Part shown: positions 17,500 to 27,652 of the stretch, in pieces
Position numbering within the stretch: the first letter of the stretch is position 1
Layout of the letters: each line of letters opens with the position of its first letter
Origin: Pseudoalteromonas sp. GCY
GTDB taxonomy: Bacteria > Pseudomonadota > Gammaproteobacteria > Enterobacterales > Alteromonadaceae
NCBI RefSeq assembly: GCF_016695175.1
Contig: NZ_CP068022.1
Location: 544,001 to 608,000 of the forward strand
DNA length: 64,000 nucleotides
Reading direction: 5' to 3'
Notes under the pieces: generated by a model
What the model saw: the letters and a program-made list of their open reading frames with translations, nothing else
Told to the model about the DNA's origin: nothing
Database searches by the model: none
Program-made: the position numbers and the translations under genes

Positions 17500-17890
17500 A
17501 AAGATCGCGGGGTGAACCCGCTCCTACCATATACTCAAACCCGTGGTAGGAGACGCTTTAGGCGGCGAGCATTAGAGACAAGATCGCGGGATAATTAAAA
17601 AAAGATCGCGGAGTAAATCCGCTCCTACCACATACTCAAATCCGTGGTGGGAGCTGCTTTAGGCGGCGATCATTAGAGACGAGCTCACGGGATGAACCCG
17701 CTCCTACCATATACTCAAACCCGTGGTGGGAGCCGCTTTAGGCGGCGAGCATTAGAGACAAGATCGCGGGATAATTAAAAAAAGATCGCGGAGTAAATCC
17801 GCTCCTACCATATACTCAAACCCTTGGTAGGAGCTGCTTTAGGCGGCGATCATTAGAGACGAGCTCACAGGTTGAACCCGCTCGTACCAC
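17500..17890. repeat. REP-like repeat array 3 with a 180-bp higher-order duplication
   Basis: Alternating halves GGTAGGAG..GCTTTAGGCGGCGA and AAGATCGCGG..CCGCTCCTACCA. CTCCTACCATATACTCAAAC begins at both 17521 and 17701, and the sequence between them recurs with few changes, so a two-unit block was duplicated in tandem. The array sits between the chemoreceptor promoter side and the 3' end of the phosphodiesterase gene. Confidence 0.9.
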
Positions 17891-17902
17891 AATTAACACC
17901 GC

Positions 17903-19279
17903 TTAAATACTGGCAGGCATGCCCATGCAGCTTGCATAATAGGTGGTCGTTGCAGGCCAATCAGAGAATACGCCGATTACGCCAACCTCTTTGGCCAATA
18001 CATCTAGCACTTTAAAGGTATCGCCATCATTATTTATCATCGCCGCACCTGACAGACTGCCGTTGATGCTTTGGTAGTACCAACCACCGCCGCTGGCTAG
18101 GTGGCCAGAGCGCTCTAGTGTCCAAGTGATGATCCCAAGCCCTGCGGCTTTTGCAGCTTTGGCATAAGGTGAGGGTACGATTTCTCCTCCTTCTTCGGTT
18201 AATAACATCCAAAGTGGCGGTGCGATAATGTTAACGCCATCCGCTGCAAGCTCTTCCATCGTTGGTGACAATAGCTCCGGGTTATGCACGATTTGCTCTG
18301 CTGATACCATGGTTTCATTGTCTACTGCTTGCGCTTCGTATCTGTCGTCCAAATACACAGCCTGTGCGCCAAACTCTGGATTTTCTTTTATCCAATAGAC
18401 GACATCGTCACGATTAAATGACTGCGCCCATACATTTTTTGGATCTACATTTGCAGCTTTATATTCGTCTATCATTTTTTGTGCGTAGGCTTCTTGTGTA
18501 AAACCGTCAAAAGGCATAGCGACAGACGGAGTCTTCAGCTCTGGCGTCATTTTCACGCCTAAACTTTTAAATAACTCGATGCTCTGAGCATGAGTCATTA
18601 GGGTGCCACGGCTCGAATATAAGTCAGTGCGCCAATTTGCCGTGCCATCCATATATTCCTCTACGGTTGTCGCCATTGAGTTCGCGGCATCCATTTTACC
18701 TTTTAATGTCTTAAACTCGGCCAAAGTAATGTCGCTAGTACAACACATAGCTTGGGCTGCAATCCCATTTTCAGGATCGCCAGGTACAAATGGGGTCGTA
18801 CATTTTTGGCCTAAATCCGTTGCTAAAATATTTGTTGTAGTGTGTAAATCACATTGTGAGTGGCGACAAACCAGCTCTTTGTCTTTAGTAAAGGCAACGT
18901 CACACTCTAAAATCCCAGCACCCATTTTAGCGGCCGCAATATAAGATTCTTTGGTGTGTTCAGGAAACTGCATTGGCGCACCACGGTGTCCAATTGAAAA
19001 GTCTGTTTTATAAAAAGGCCCGTTAGCACACTGCTCAAGCTTGGTTTTGAGTGCACTGTCTTCCATATCTTGAATTAAGAAATCAGGACGTGTGCCCACT
19101 TGCATGGCACTTGCGCTACCTGCTGGCACTTCCACAATTACCGGAACTTCAACTACTTTTATTTCAGTCTCCGTTGTGATCACCGGCTTTTCAACCTGTA
19201 CAACCTCCACAGAATCATCATCACATGCACTCAGTAATAATGCAGCTACGAGCGCAGAACAAACGCTTATCTTATTCAT
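17903..19279 (-). CDS. Glycerophosphodiester phosphodiesterase-family lipoprotein
   Basis: A 458-residue protein with a lipoprotein signal (ALLLSAC, Cys19) followed by an acidic and Val-rich linker. The GDPD domain begins at about residue 96 with [18 protein letters not shown], the catalytic His-Arg. It continues with [19 protein letters not shown], the metal ligands Glu and Asp and the second catalytic His. Later motifs are TPELKTP and the C-terminal ITWTLERSG. It should release glycerol-3-phosphate from deacylated phospholipids at the outer membrane or cell surface. Three extra Cys-containing loops (about residues 140-185) enlarge it beyond the 250-300 residues of simple GDPDs. It resembles the larger secreted forms. 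Confidence 0.88.
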   Translation of the reverse strand: MNKISVCSALVAALLLSACDDDSVEVVQVEKPVITTETEIKVVEVPVIVEVPAGSASAMQVGTRPDFLIQDMEDSALKTKLEQCANGPFYKTDFSIGHRGAPMQFPEHTKESYIAAAKMGAGILECDVAFTKDKELVCRHSQCDLHTTTNILATDLGQKCTTPFVPGDPENGIAAQAMCCTSDITLAEFKTLKGKMDAANSMATTVEEYMDGTANWRTDLYSSRGTLMTHAQSIELFKSLGVKMTPELKTPSVAMPFDGFTQEAYAQKMIDEYKAANVDPKNVWAQSFNRDDVVYWIKENPEFGAQAVYLDDRYEAQAVDNETMVSAEQIVHNPELLSPTMEELAADGVNIIAPPLWMLLTEEGGEIVPSPYAKAAKAAGLGIITWTLERSGHLASGGGWYYQSINGSLSGAAMINNDGDTFKVLDVLAKEVGVIGVFSDWPATTTYYASCMGMPASI

Positions 19280-19420
19280 TGTAATACCAATGTTATTTTA
19301 AAGAAGGCTTACGCTAGACGCTTTGCATTACGATTATGGGAACAAATCATGATTTTTTTGTTACATTTTTTTAACTAAATATAACTACCCTGACTGGATA
19401 ATGGTTGTAATTGGAATATA

Positions 19421-19452
19421 AAGAAAAAGAGCCTGCACTTAACAGACTCTTT
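19421..19452 (-). terminator. Rho-independent terminator after the CHRD lipoprotein gene
   Basis: On the minus strand the arms AAAGAGTCTG and CAGGCTCTTT pair with one mismatch across a 7-base loop, followed by TTCTTT. It begins 24 bases after the stop at 19477 and lies before the phosphodiesterase gene, which therefore needs its own promoter. Confidence 0.85.
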
Positions 19453-19476
19453 GATGCGAGATAATTATCTAAGCGA

Positions 19477-21393
19477 TTAATTAACTATTTGGCCTCTTAA
19501 CTCACCACTTGGATTTGCTGGTGTATGTACATTCACGTAGTGACCACCGCCTGCCAGAATCGCAAATATTTCCGCTGTCAATGCTGCATTGGCCGGAGCC
19601 ATCCAACGATTGGCATCACTACTATCTTGCATTAACGTTAGTAAAACAGGGCCGTTTTCACCAGTAATACCAGTATGTATATGCGCAGCCGTTGCATCGG
19701 CAACACCTGAGGTGAGGACTTGTAATTCAAGGTCAAAGCCATTTCGATTTACCAAAGCATATCCACTACCAGTGGCTGTGGTTGTAACGGCTGGGACTTC
19801 TTGCTCGCCACTCAATGGAAACGCTACCAAAGTGTAGTTGTCAGTGAGGATCTGCCCACGGAGTTCACCACTCGCATTCGCTGGTGTATGCACATTAACA
19901 TAGTGACCACCTGATGCGAGTACCGCAAAAATCTCGGCATTGATCATGGTGTTGTCTGGCGTCATCCACACATTCATATCATCGGTGCTTTGCTCAAGGC
20001 CAACTAAAACATCACCATTCATGCCAATTCGACCAGTATGAATATGTGCTGCCGTTGCATCTTCAACACCGCTAGTGACAACTCTGAGTTCTACTTCATA
20101 GTTATCAGTGTTAACAAGGGCATAGCCGTCCCCTGAAGCCATTGTCGATACCGCAGGAACCTCTTGCTGACCTGAAAGCGCAAATGTAGCGAGTGCATAA
20201 TTGCTGGTAAGAATTTGGCCACGTAACTCACCACTGGGATTGCTAGGGGTATGGACATTAACATAGTGGCCGCCCGATGCGAGTACCGCAAAAATCTCGG
20301 CATTGATCATGGTGTTGTCTGGCGTCATCCACACATTCATATCATCGGTGCTTTGCTCAAGGCCAACTAAAACATCACCATTCATGCCAATTCGACCAGT
20401 ATGAATATGTGCTGCCGTTGCATCTTCAACACCGCTAGTGACAACTCTGAGTTCTACTTCATAGTTATCAGTGTTAACAAGGGCATAGCCGTCACCGGAT
20501 GCCATTGTTGCTACTGCTGGCACTTCTTGTTTGCCGGATAAGTCAAACGTAGCAACTGCGTAATTGTCAGTCAGAATTTGGCCTCGGATCTCACCATTTG
20601 GCTGCTCTGGCGTGTGAACATTGACGTAGTGTCCACCCGAGAGCAAAACATTCAACGTCGCTTCGTCGATCATCGTGTCATCGGGCGTTACCCAATCTGT
20701 CATTACTTCGTCGTCCTGCTCTAACACCACAAGTACATCGCCGTTCATACCAATGCGGCCAGTGTGAATATGTGCAGCAGTGGCATCATCAACGCCCATA
20801 GTGACCGCGCGAAGGTAAAGCTCGCCATCAGCGCTGTCGTATGACGCATAACCATACCCCGTGGCACTACTTTCATTCATTGGCACCTGTTGTGAGCCAT
20901 CTAATTTGAAGGTGATCACGCTTACCGTGTCAGGCACGATCTGGGCTCGTAACTCGCCGTTTGGAAAGGCCTCGGTGTGTAGATTGATATACCAATCACC
21001 GTCCAGCATATCCTCAATTAGATCCTCAGATAGATCTGTGATTGGAATACTCACCTTATTGTCATCTGATGCTTCAAAGGCGAATGCCACATCGCCATTC
21101 GCCCCCAAATCACCATCGTGAATATGTGCAGCACTAAAACCTTCGACGTTGCTGTAGTCGAGTGTTGCTCTGAATTGCATCAGATTTTCATCAAGTTCAA
21201 CTGTTGCGGAAGCGGTTTGCATTGACGTATTCATCGGCACTTCTTGCTTTCCTGATAACATCAATTCAAAGGTCTTAGTCGCTGAAAACTCTTGGACTGG
21301 CGGCGGTGGCGGAGGTGTAACCGTATCGTTATCGTCGTTATCGCTACATGCCATTAGAAGCATGAGGCTGGCACTTACTATAAACTTTTTCAT
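19477..21393 (-). CDS. Lipoprotein with five tandem CHRD domains
   Basis: Start chosen at ATG 21393 (MKKFIVSASLMLLMAC) because it opens the lipoprotein signal and has AGGA about 9 bases upstream; further in-frame starts at 21402 and 21438 only lengthen the front. The 638 residues carry a lipobox (LLMAC), an Asp/Pro-rich linker (PPPPPP) and five CHRD repeats of about 120 residues. Each repeat has a L.G.QEVP start, an AAHIH.G..G.NGDV core and a GG.YVN.HT...P.GE.RGQI end. CHRD domains are found in chordin and in many bacterial surface proteins, with no known catalytic activity. Domains 3 and 4 are almost identical even in DNA. A surface-exposed structural or metal-binding role is possible (clustered His in AAHIHTG), but unproven. 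Confidence 0.9.
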   Translation of the reverse strand: MKKFIVSASLMLLMACSDNDDNDTVTPPPPPPVQEFSATKTFELMLSGKQEVPMNTSMQTASATVELDENLMQFRATLDYSNVEGFSAAHIHDGDLGANGDVAFAFEASDDNKVSIPITDLSEDLIEDMLDGDWYINLHTEAFPNGELRAQIVPDTVSVITFKLDGSQQVPMNESSATGYGYASYDSADGELYLRAVTMGVDDATAAHIHTGRIGMNGDVLVVLEQDDEVMTDWVTPDDTMIDEATLNVLLSGGHYVNVHTPEQPNGEIRGQILTDNYAVATFDLSGKQEVPAVATMASGDGYALVNTDNYEVELRVVTSGVEDATAAHIHTGRIGMNGDVLVGLEQSTDDMNVWMTPDNTMINAEIFAVLASGGHYVNVHTPSNPSGELRGQILTSNYALATFALSGQQEVPAVSTMASGDGYALVNTDNYEVELRVVTSGVEDATAAHIHTGRIGMNGDVLVGLEQSTDDMNVWMTPDNTMINAEIFAVLASGGHYVNVHTPANASGELRGQILTDNYTLVAFPLSGEQEVPAVTTTATGSGYALVNRNGFDLELQVLTSGVADATAAHIHTGITGENGPVLLTLMQDSSDANRWMAPANAALTAEIFAILAGGGHYVNVHTPANPSGELRGQIVN

Positions 21394-21711
21394 TATACTC
21401 ATCCTGTAGACTCGGTTAAAAAGAATGACTTTTGTCACCCATAGCTAACCCTTACGAACAGGTTTGAATAAAAGTTCATCAAATTTGCAAAATTATTGTA
21501 TATATTTTGTCTGTACCTAATTGCACCAATCGCAATACCAACTTTTGCCTGATCATCTATTGATACCTATGGTACTAACGCTTGAATGGCATTACATCCA
21601 GCTCAGTGATATCAATGAATTTCTCACAATAATTGTGAAACCTCATTGCCATATAAGAGTCATCTTTTTGTGATTAAGTAGCAGCTTTAACAATAATAAT
21701 CAGGATATTTT
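21394..21711. other. Divergent promoter region between two lipoprotein genes
   Basis: Holds the promoters of the CHRD lipoprotein (minus) and the collagen-stalk lipoprotein (plus). AGGATATTTT ends directly at the ATG at 21712, giving the ribosome-binding site. The palindrome at 21624-21638 is the only clear candidate control site. Confidence 0.5.
21624..21638. promoter_or_regulatory. 15-bp perfect palindrome, candidate operator
   Basis: TCACAAT-A-ATTGTGA, perfect arms of seven with one central base, 74 bases before the start of the choice-of-anchor lipoprotein. The position suits a repressor or activator site. It does not match the CRP consensus, whose half-sites face the other way. No second copy was noticed in the window. 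Confidence 0.4.
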
Positions 21712-23559
21712 ATGTTTAAGCACTCACTTATCGCGCTCTCTTTGCTTTCTCTTCTCACTGGCTGTTCACTTGATGGTGACGATGGCGCCACGGGTTCGCA
21801 AGGGCAACAAGGCGTTGCCGGACAAGATGGTAACGATGGACAAAATGGTACAAATGGCTCCGACGGCCAAGATGGAGCAAACGGACAAGACGGAACCAAT
21901 GGCACTAACGCCAATAGCATGCTTGAAATAAGTCTTGTGGGACGCGCAGTACTTAATGCAGAAAGCCCTGAAGGCGCCGCTGAAATTGTCGCTTACCAAG
22001 CTTCCAAAAAATGGATATATGCCATTAATAGTTCAGGCAGTGCCGCTGTGGTTGAAGTTATTCCAGCAACCAGCTTTGATACGGCCGCTCTGGTCAAAAA
22101 TAATGAAGGTGTTATTACCGCTACAAATTTAACATCAGCCATGACAATCAACTTAAACGACAATACCCCCGGCGACGCTAACAGCATTGCAGTTGACGAA
22201 AACAACCAACTATTGGCGGTTGCAATGGCTGCCAAGACTACGGGTGACGCAGGACAAATCGCTTTTTATGATATCTCAGGTGCAACCCCTACCTTTGTTA
22301 AAAATGTAACGGCGGGTGCATTACCTGATATGGTTACCTTTACTCATGATGGCAGCAAAGTCGTGGTCGCAAATGAAGGGGAACCCGCAGGTGACTACAG
22401 CGTTGATCCTGAAGGTAGCATCAGCATTATCAACATTACAAACGGCGTAGTTGCAAATACAGCAACACAATTAGACTTTAGCGCATTTAACACCAAGCAA
22501 GCTGAGCTAGAAGCACAAGGCATTGTCTTCGCCAATCCAACTGGTCGCACTATCAATGGCAAACTTATTAATACGACAGTTGCGATGGATTTAGAACCGG
22601 AATATGTCACCATCTCTAAAGACAACCGCTTCGCATATGTTTCAATCCAAGAAAACAACGCACTCGCTATCGTAGATCTAAATGACAATAGCCTTAATTT
22701 AGTCGGTTTGGGATTCAAAGACTGGTCTAATTACACCATGGATGCCTCGGATAAAGATAAAAAGATCAATTTTAAAAAGTATCCCGGTCTTTACGGCATG
22801 TATCAGCCAGACACTATCTCCAGCTACACGTGGAAAGGCGCTAACTTTATTGTCTCTGCTAATGAAGGTGATGGTAGAGAATACTTTTTTGATGCTGCCG
22901 ATGAAGCCGACTGCACCGCAAAAGGTGGCCTAGATTACGATAAAGACGATGGCTGTTTAGCGTACATTGATGAGAGCCGTGCCGAAGATCTTACCTTAGC
23001 AAGCAACTTTGCCTATCTCAATAATGACGATGACGACATTGGTCGCCTTAAAGTTACAACGGTGAAAGGCGATGAAAATAATGACGGCCAATATGAAGCG
23101 CTGTACACCTATGGTGCACGTTCATTCACCATTTGGGATAGCAACGGCCTTGTGGTGTTTGACTCTGGCGATCAAATCGAGCGGATCACAGCCTCCGTGC
23201 ATGGCGCACAATTTAACAATGATGAAGATACCAATGAAGGCGATACGCGCTCCGATGCAAAAGGCCCAGAGCCGGAAGCACTAGCGCTAGGTCAAATTGG
23301 TGAACGCACTTTTGCATTCGTTGGCTTAGAGCGCATGGGTAGTATCATGGTTTACGATATCACCAACCCTTACGATGTTAAGTTTGAAGATTATTTTTAC
23401 AACCGCGGATTAGTTGAAGATGCCGAAATCAGTGGCGACTTAGCCCCAGAGGGCATGGCATTTATTCCTGCCGACAAAAGTGCAACTGGCGAAGCCTTAT
23501 TGGTGATCGGTAATGAAATTTCCGGCTCAGTTGCGGTATGGCAAATCGCTGAAAAATAA
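21712..23559 (+). CDS. Lipoprotein with collagen-like stalk and choice-of-anchor-I beta-propeller domain
   Basis: A 615-residue exported lipoprotein: MFKHSLIALSLLSLLTGC gives the lipobox with Cys18. Residues 22-66 are about fifteen Gly-X-Y collagen-like triplets (GSQGQQGVAGQDGNDGQ and so on), rich in Asp, Gln and Asn. From residue 70 a domain of the 'choice-of-anchor I' or alkaline-phosphatase-associated kind follows: LPDMVTFTHDGSKVVVANEGEP, then PEYVTISKDNRFAYVSIQENN, EGDGREYF and KGPEPEALALG. Such domains fold as beta-propellers and often occur in phosphate-scavenging or surface proteins. Two acidic DxDxDG-like loops suggest calcium binding. It is monocistronic and is followed by a REP array. 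No enzymatic residue set is recognised. Confidence 0.85.
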   Translation: MFKHSLIALSLLSLLTGCSLDGDDGATGSQGQQGVAGQDGNDGQNGTNGSDGQDGANGQDGTNGTNANSMLEISLVGRAVLNAESPEGAAEIVAYQASKKWIYAINSSGSAAVVEVIPATSFDTAALVKNNEGVITATNLTSAMTINLNDNTPGDANSIAVDENNQLLAVAMAAKTTGDAGQIAFYDISGATPTFVKNVTAGALPDMVTFTHDGSKVVVANEGEPAGDYSVDPEGSISIINITNGVVANTATQLDFSAFNTKQAELEAQGIVFANPTGRTINGKLINTTVAMDLEPEYVTISKDNRFAYVSIQENNALAIVDLNDNSLNLVGLGFKDWSNYTMDASDKDKKINFKKYPGLYGMYQPDTISSYTWKGANFIVSANEGDGREYFFDAADEADCTAKGGLDYDKDDGCLAYIDESRAEDLTLASNFAYLNNDDDDIGRLKVTTVKGDENNDGQYEALYTYGARSFTIWDSNGLVVFDSGDQIERITASVHGAQFNNDEDTNEGDTRSDAKGPEPEALALGQIGERTFAFVGLERMGSIMVYDITNPYDVKFEDYFYNRGLVEDAEISGDLAPEGMAFIPADKSATGEALLVIGNEISGSVAVWQIAEK

Positions 23560-23576
23560 ATCATTCACATTATGTT

Positions 23577-24082
23577 GCAGTGGGAGGCGCTCTATGTGCC
23601 GATCTTGATGAAAAGATCGCGGGGTAAACCCGCTCCCACACCATATTCAAGCTCTTGGTAGGAGGTGCTTTACGCGGCGATTATTGGGGAAAAGATCGCG
23701 GGGTGAACCCGCTCCCATAACACATTCAAGCTCTTGGTGAGATGCGCTTTACGCGCCGATTATTGGGAAAAAGATCGCGGGATGAATCCGCTCCTACAAC
23801 ATATTCAAGCTCTTGGTGAGATGCGCTTTACGCGCCGATTATTGGGAAAAAGATCGCGGGATGAATCCGCTCCTACAACATATTCAAGCCTTTGATGGGA
23901 GCCACTTTATGCGGCGATTAATGGGGAAAAGCTCGCGGGGTGAACCCGCTCCCACAACATATTCAGGCCCTTGGTGGGAGGTGCTTGACGCGCCGATCTT
24001 GATGAAAAGATCGCGGGGTGAACCCGCTCCCACAACACATTCAAACCCTTGGTGGGAGCCGCTTTACGCGGCGAGCTTTAGG
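23577..24082. repeat. REP-like repeat array 4 (about six units of 70-78 bp plus a half)
   Basis: Alternates GGTGGGAGGCGCTTTACGCG-type left halves with AAAGATCGCGGGGTGAACCC-type right halves, joined by CACATTCAAGCTCTTGGTG-type spacers. Units 3 and 4 (about 23735-23880) are nearly identical, a recent tandem duplication. The array lies between convergent genes, filling the whole gap, and ends at the stop of the chemoreceptor at 24083. Confidence 0.92.
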
Positions 24083-25381
24083 TTATTCTGACAATCCTTT
24101 GACCGTATTTGTGAGGTTTTCTGCGCCTTGCTTTATTTCATTCATCACTTTATTCACTTCGTCGATTTGTGCAAGACCGAGCTCGGTGCTTTCAGACACC
24201 GTATTCATCAGTGCGGTGGCTTCTTTAGTTAACACTTCATTCTGATTTACCACATCATTGATTTCGTTGGTCGACTGCGAAGTACGTGCGGCTAAACTTC
24301 TTACTTCATCGGCTACCACCGCAAACCCTCTTCCCTGCTCACCCGCTCTGGCAGCTTCTATCGCTGCATTTAACGCAAGTAAGTTAGTTTGCTCTGCAAT
24401 CGCACTGATGGTAGACACAATTGCCGAAATCCCTTTTGACTGTTCATTAAGCTGTGCTATTGCGGCCATTGCACTTTGTACTTGATTAGAAATAAGTCCA
24501 GAGGTACTGACAGACTCTTGCAGCAGCAAACTCGCACGGGCCGCTATTTGCTCGGTTTGCTCTGATGTCACCTGCGCAACCTCAGCAGCTTTTGCGACTC
24601 GATGCGCTTTTTGCACACGCGCCGTGATATTTGTTGCAAACTTTATCACTTTAATGACTTTGCCATGTTCATCAAAAATAGGGTTATATGTTGCTTCAAT
24701 CCAAATATCTTCGCCATGTTTACCTAAGCGATGAAAGCGACCACTTTTATGCTGGCCTTTTGCCAGCTCTTGCCAAAAATGTGGCTGCTCTTTATAAAAG
24801 CTGTCGTCACAGAACATTCGATGATGCTGACCTTTAATCTCACTGAGTTTATAACCCACAGTTGCCGTGAAATTTGGATTCGCATCTAAAATAACGCCCT
24901 CGGGTGTAAACTCTATGGTCGCCATGGATTTATTGAGTGCGTTAGCTATCGCTTCTTGTGCTGTTATGGTGAGTTTTTCTGCTGTGATGTCATTCGCAAT
25001 TTTAACAATACGGGTGACTTTGCCATTTTCTTCAACCGGAAAATAGGTAGCATCAAGCCAAACTATGTCACCTGTTTTGGTAAAGCGCTCAAAATTACCA
25101 AACTGAGCTTGGCCACGCTTAAGGCTTGCCCAGAAACTGCGATATTCTGAAGAGTTTACATAGTCCTTATGGCAAAAAATACGATGGTGCTGCCCTATCA
25201 CTTCAGCCTCAGTGTAACCCACGACAGCGAGAAAATGTTGATTTACCGCTGCTATTTGGCCATCGGGTGTAAACTCAATTTTTGCGATCGCTTTATCAAT
25301 CGCAGAAAGTAATGCCCGAGCACGGTTAAGTTCAGCGGTCAAATTTTCAACTTCTTGATTTGGCTTTCGAAAAAAGTTCAT
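24083..25381 (-). CDS. Soluble PAS-PAS methyl-accepting chemotaxis protein (BdlA/Aer-like)
   Basis: A 432-residue protein without signal peptide or membrane segment. A short coiled coil opens it, followed by two PAS domains (about residues 25-135 and 145-255), each with the [17 protein letters not shown] / [17 protein letters not shown] motif and a PAC-type end. The C-terminal half is a chemoreceptor signalling domain with [20 protein letters not shown]. The layout and length match the biofilm-dispersal regulator BdlA of Pseudomonas aeruginosa (about 417 residues). It probably senses redox or oxygen state through bound FAD or haem and feeds into CheA; the cofactor is not evident from sequence. 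ATG 25381 is taken as start; an in-frame extension to 25541 lies upstream in intergenic sequence only in another frame. Confidence 0.9.
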   Translation of the reverse strand: MNFFRKPNQEVENLTAELNRARALLSAIDKAIAKIEFTPDGQIAAVNQHFLAVVGYTEAEVIGQHHRIFCHKDYVNSSEYRSFWASLKRGQAQFGNFERFTKTGDIVWLDATYFPVEENGKVTRIVKIANDITAEKLTITAQEAIANALNKSMATIEFTPEGVILDANPNFTATVGYKLSEIKGQHHRMFCDDSFYKEQPHFWQELAKGQHKSGRFHRLGKHGEDIWIEATYNPIFDEHGKVIKVIKFATNITARVQKAHRVAKAAEVAQVTSEQTEQIAARASLLLQESVSTSGLISNQVQSAMAAIAQLNEQSKGISAIVSTISAIAEQTNLLALNAAIEAARAGEQGRGFAVVADEVRSLAARTSQSTNEINDVVNQNEVLTKEATALMNTVSESTELGLAQIDEVNKVMNEIKQGAENLTNTVKGLSE

Positions 25382-25490
25382 AAGCTATTCCGTAACAAAC
25401 AATATGCATGACTGCATTATTATCATAATTTTGGTAATAAAGTATGGAATATAGATAAGAAAGTGGAATTTGGCGTTCTAGCATACCCAC

Positions 25491-25537
25491 CAAAATAAAA
25501 ACAAGCCGCGCGCTTACTACACAAGCAGCGCGACTTG
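25491..25537 (-). terminator. Rho-independent terminator after the M6 protease gene
   Basis: On the minus strand, a GC-rich stem CAAGTCGCGC..GCTT pairs with AAGCGCGCGGCTTG (one bulge, one G-U) over a 7-base loop. TTTTTATTTT follows. It starts 42 bases after the protease stop at 25579. Confidence 0.88.
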
Positions 25538-25578
25538 GCATTATATCAATTGTATTGACTAGCCAGCGCTTTGGTTAA

Positions 25579-27486
25579 CTACTTCTGTACCGTTAGACGG
25601 TAGTCACCCGCACCGCTGTATGAGTAAATCAAGATGCGGTAATAACCTGAATTTGCCGTATAGTTAATTGACTCTTGTGAGGTTGGCGTCTCCGAAATGG
25701 CAACTTGTTGCCATGCACCACCTTGCCAAGCTTCGAGTTTTAAATCGAAGTCTGCGTTCGTCGGTCCCTCTAAAGTAAGTGCTATTGTACCACCGCTGTA
25801 CTGAAACCAACTGCCGTCAGGTTGTATAGCTTGTTGCTTGTCCGCTAAGTATCCAGTATAAACATCTCCCGCTGGAGGTGGGGTTGTACTGCCGCTCACT
25901 GTAAATTGGATCTCTGCAGCGGGATCAGAAATATTGCTGATGGACAAGCCTGAGTCGCTTCCATTCCACCATAGCGCATTCGTCCCTTTGCTACTCAACG
26001 CATTCGGCAGTGTGGCACTAAACTCTCCTGCCACATCAAATAAATCGCCATTATCCCCACGGTTGCGACCATTTTCAGGATCTCGTTTGGCATCACCATG
26101 CTCCATTTGGATATACGGATACCATTCATTCGAGTTATTGCCCGCAGAATCAACGTGCCAAATAGCCAAACCTGAATCGAGTTGCTCTGAGTTTTGTCCC
26201 GATTGATGAATAGCCTCAATGTAAAAGGCTTCATTCGCGTTACTTGGGTTGGTCCATTTATATGAGCTATTAGCGCCCGAAATATGACTGAGCCTTCCCG
26301 TTGGGGCATTAGCATTTACGGCTGGATTAAGTTCAGTTACCGTATCCCAACCAGCTATTGCTCTAAAGTGTGCGACAGGTGGCGTCGGCTTAAAACGGTT
26401 GGAAGCACCAATCGCGCCAAATCCCATAACACCAAAACTTGCGACTGAGCCCTCTGAGCTGCCATCATAATCATAAAGATCGGGCCAATTTGTGATTAAG
26501 TGACCTGACTCATGTACAAAGGTGCCAATTGCAAGGCTATTTCCCATATCCGTGATTTGATAGCGATCGGTACACACGCCATCAGCACAAAAACGCGGAC
26601 TGAGTCTTGCCATATGTGGCCACAGACCTTTAGACCATGCACTATCAGAGTTGCCAGCATAAAAAATATTTAACCCTCGGATCTGCCCACTACTATTTGT
26701 AGTTAGTGAACTAAAATCAAATCCTTGTTGAAATTCAAGCCAATTTAGCGCTTCTTTTATAAGTTCCTGCGAGCGTACCGTTGAGCTTAATGCGCTATCC
26801 GCATAATACGCTTTGTTTTTCTTTGCGGTGTAATAAGCCGTTACCGTATTGGTATAATCCAGCTTGCCTCCAGAGACCGACGAAAAATACCCTCTTACTG
26901 ACTGCGCGTTACCAAATTCATTGTAATTTTGGTCATTTAAAAAGCGCTCAACTTGCGCTTTTGTGATAGTGCCGCGCTCATCTGGGAAATCAATGATGAT
27001 AGTTAACCCTTTTACTTGACCGCTGATCTCAGCATTCAACGCCGTTTCATTGTTATTGCGTTCAAACTGATGCGTATGTACCAAGTCGACAGGTGCTTGG
27101 TTTTGACCCAACATTACCTGCTGTGCCGCTTTTACTTTTTTTGCAATAGCAGCGGATGATAATCCTTGCTGCATAGCATCTACTGAGTGACGTTGCATGC
27201 CCCGCTTACTGCGTTTGGTCACAAGCTTACCTGTTGATATAAGCTGCTCACCATCAGCTGAAACCTGAGCGTAAGCCATGCCTTTGAGCGAGGTATCATA
27301 CACCACAAGCTCGCCGTCAGGTGTACGCTGCTGAGCAAAGTACGTATTACCATTAAGAACAAGAGTGATCACCTCACCACTTGGTTGGGTAAATTGATAC
27401 TGTTCATTTTTATAAGGTATCGCCGCGTTTACTGCGACACTGGTTGCCAATAATGACGTTGCAATAATTGCTGATGTTAATTTCAT
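25579..27486 (-). CDS. Secreted M6-family metalloprotease (immune inhibitor A-like) with PPC domain
   Basis: A 635-residue precursor. Residues 1-21 are a signal peptide (ATSVAVNA|AIPYKN). A propeptide of about 130 residues follows. The catalytic domain has the zinc motif H325-E-S-G-H329 with the family's downstream WPDLYDYDG and the GVMGFGA Met-turn. Residues from about 530 form a pre-peptidase C-terminal domain (GYYRILIYSYSGAGDYRLTVQ), which is often removed after secretion. M6 peptidases degrade host or environmental proteins. The gene is monocistronic with its own terminator. Start ATG 27486 has AGGAAAGGAAAA upstream. Confidence 0.93.
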   Translation of the reverse strand: MKLTSAIIATSLLATSVAVNAAIPYKNEQYQFTQPSGEVITLVLNGNTYFAQQRTPDGELVVYDTSLKGMAYAQVSADGEQLISTGKLVTKRSKRGMQRHSVDAMQQGLSSAAIAKKVKAAQQVMLGQNQAPVDLVHTHQFERNNNETALNAEISGQVKGLTIIIDFPDERGTITKAQVERFLNDQNYNEFGNAQSVRGYFSSVSGGKLDYTNTVTAYYTAKKNKAYYADSALSSTVRSQELIKEALNWLEFQQGFDFSSLTTNSSGQIRGLNIFYAGNSDSAWSKGLWPHMARLSPRFCADGVCTDRYQITDMGNSLAIGTFVHESGHLITNWPDLYDYDGSSEGSVASFGVMGFGAIGASNRFKPTPPVAHFRAIAGWDTVTELNPAVNANAPTGRLSHISGANSSYKWTNPSNANEAFYIEAIHQSGQNSEQLDSGLAIWHVDSAGNNSNEWYPYIQMEHGDAKRDPENGRNRGDNGDLFDVAGEFSATLPNALSSKGTNALWWNGSDSGLSISNISDPAAEIQFTVSGSTTPPPAGDVYTGYLADKQQAIQPDGSWFQYSGGTIALTLEGPTNADFDLKLEAWQGGAWQQVAISETPTSQESINYTANSGYYRILIYSYSGAGDYRLTVQK

Positions 27487-27652
27487 TTTTCCTTTCCTAG
27501 GTTACATGTTGTACAACCCATTAACATACAGAACAGATACAAAATTGCAACAACCATCGGACCATTTAAGGTACAAAATTCATCAACTAGATAAATAACA
27601 AATAGTTACACTGGTTGTAATTCAATCGTTTTAGAAGCATTTATATTTCAAA

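Noticed and set aside
25382..25541. Separate small gene upstream of the PAS chemoreceptor
   Set aside because: The 64-codon frame is in intergenic sequence, has no homology I recognise and overlaps the terminator at 25491-25537.
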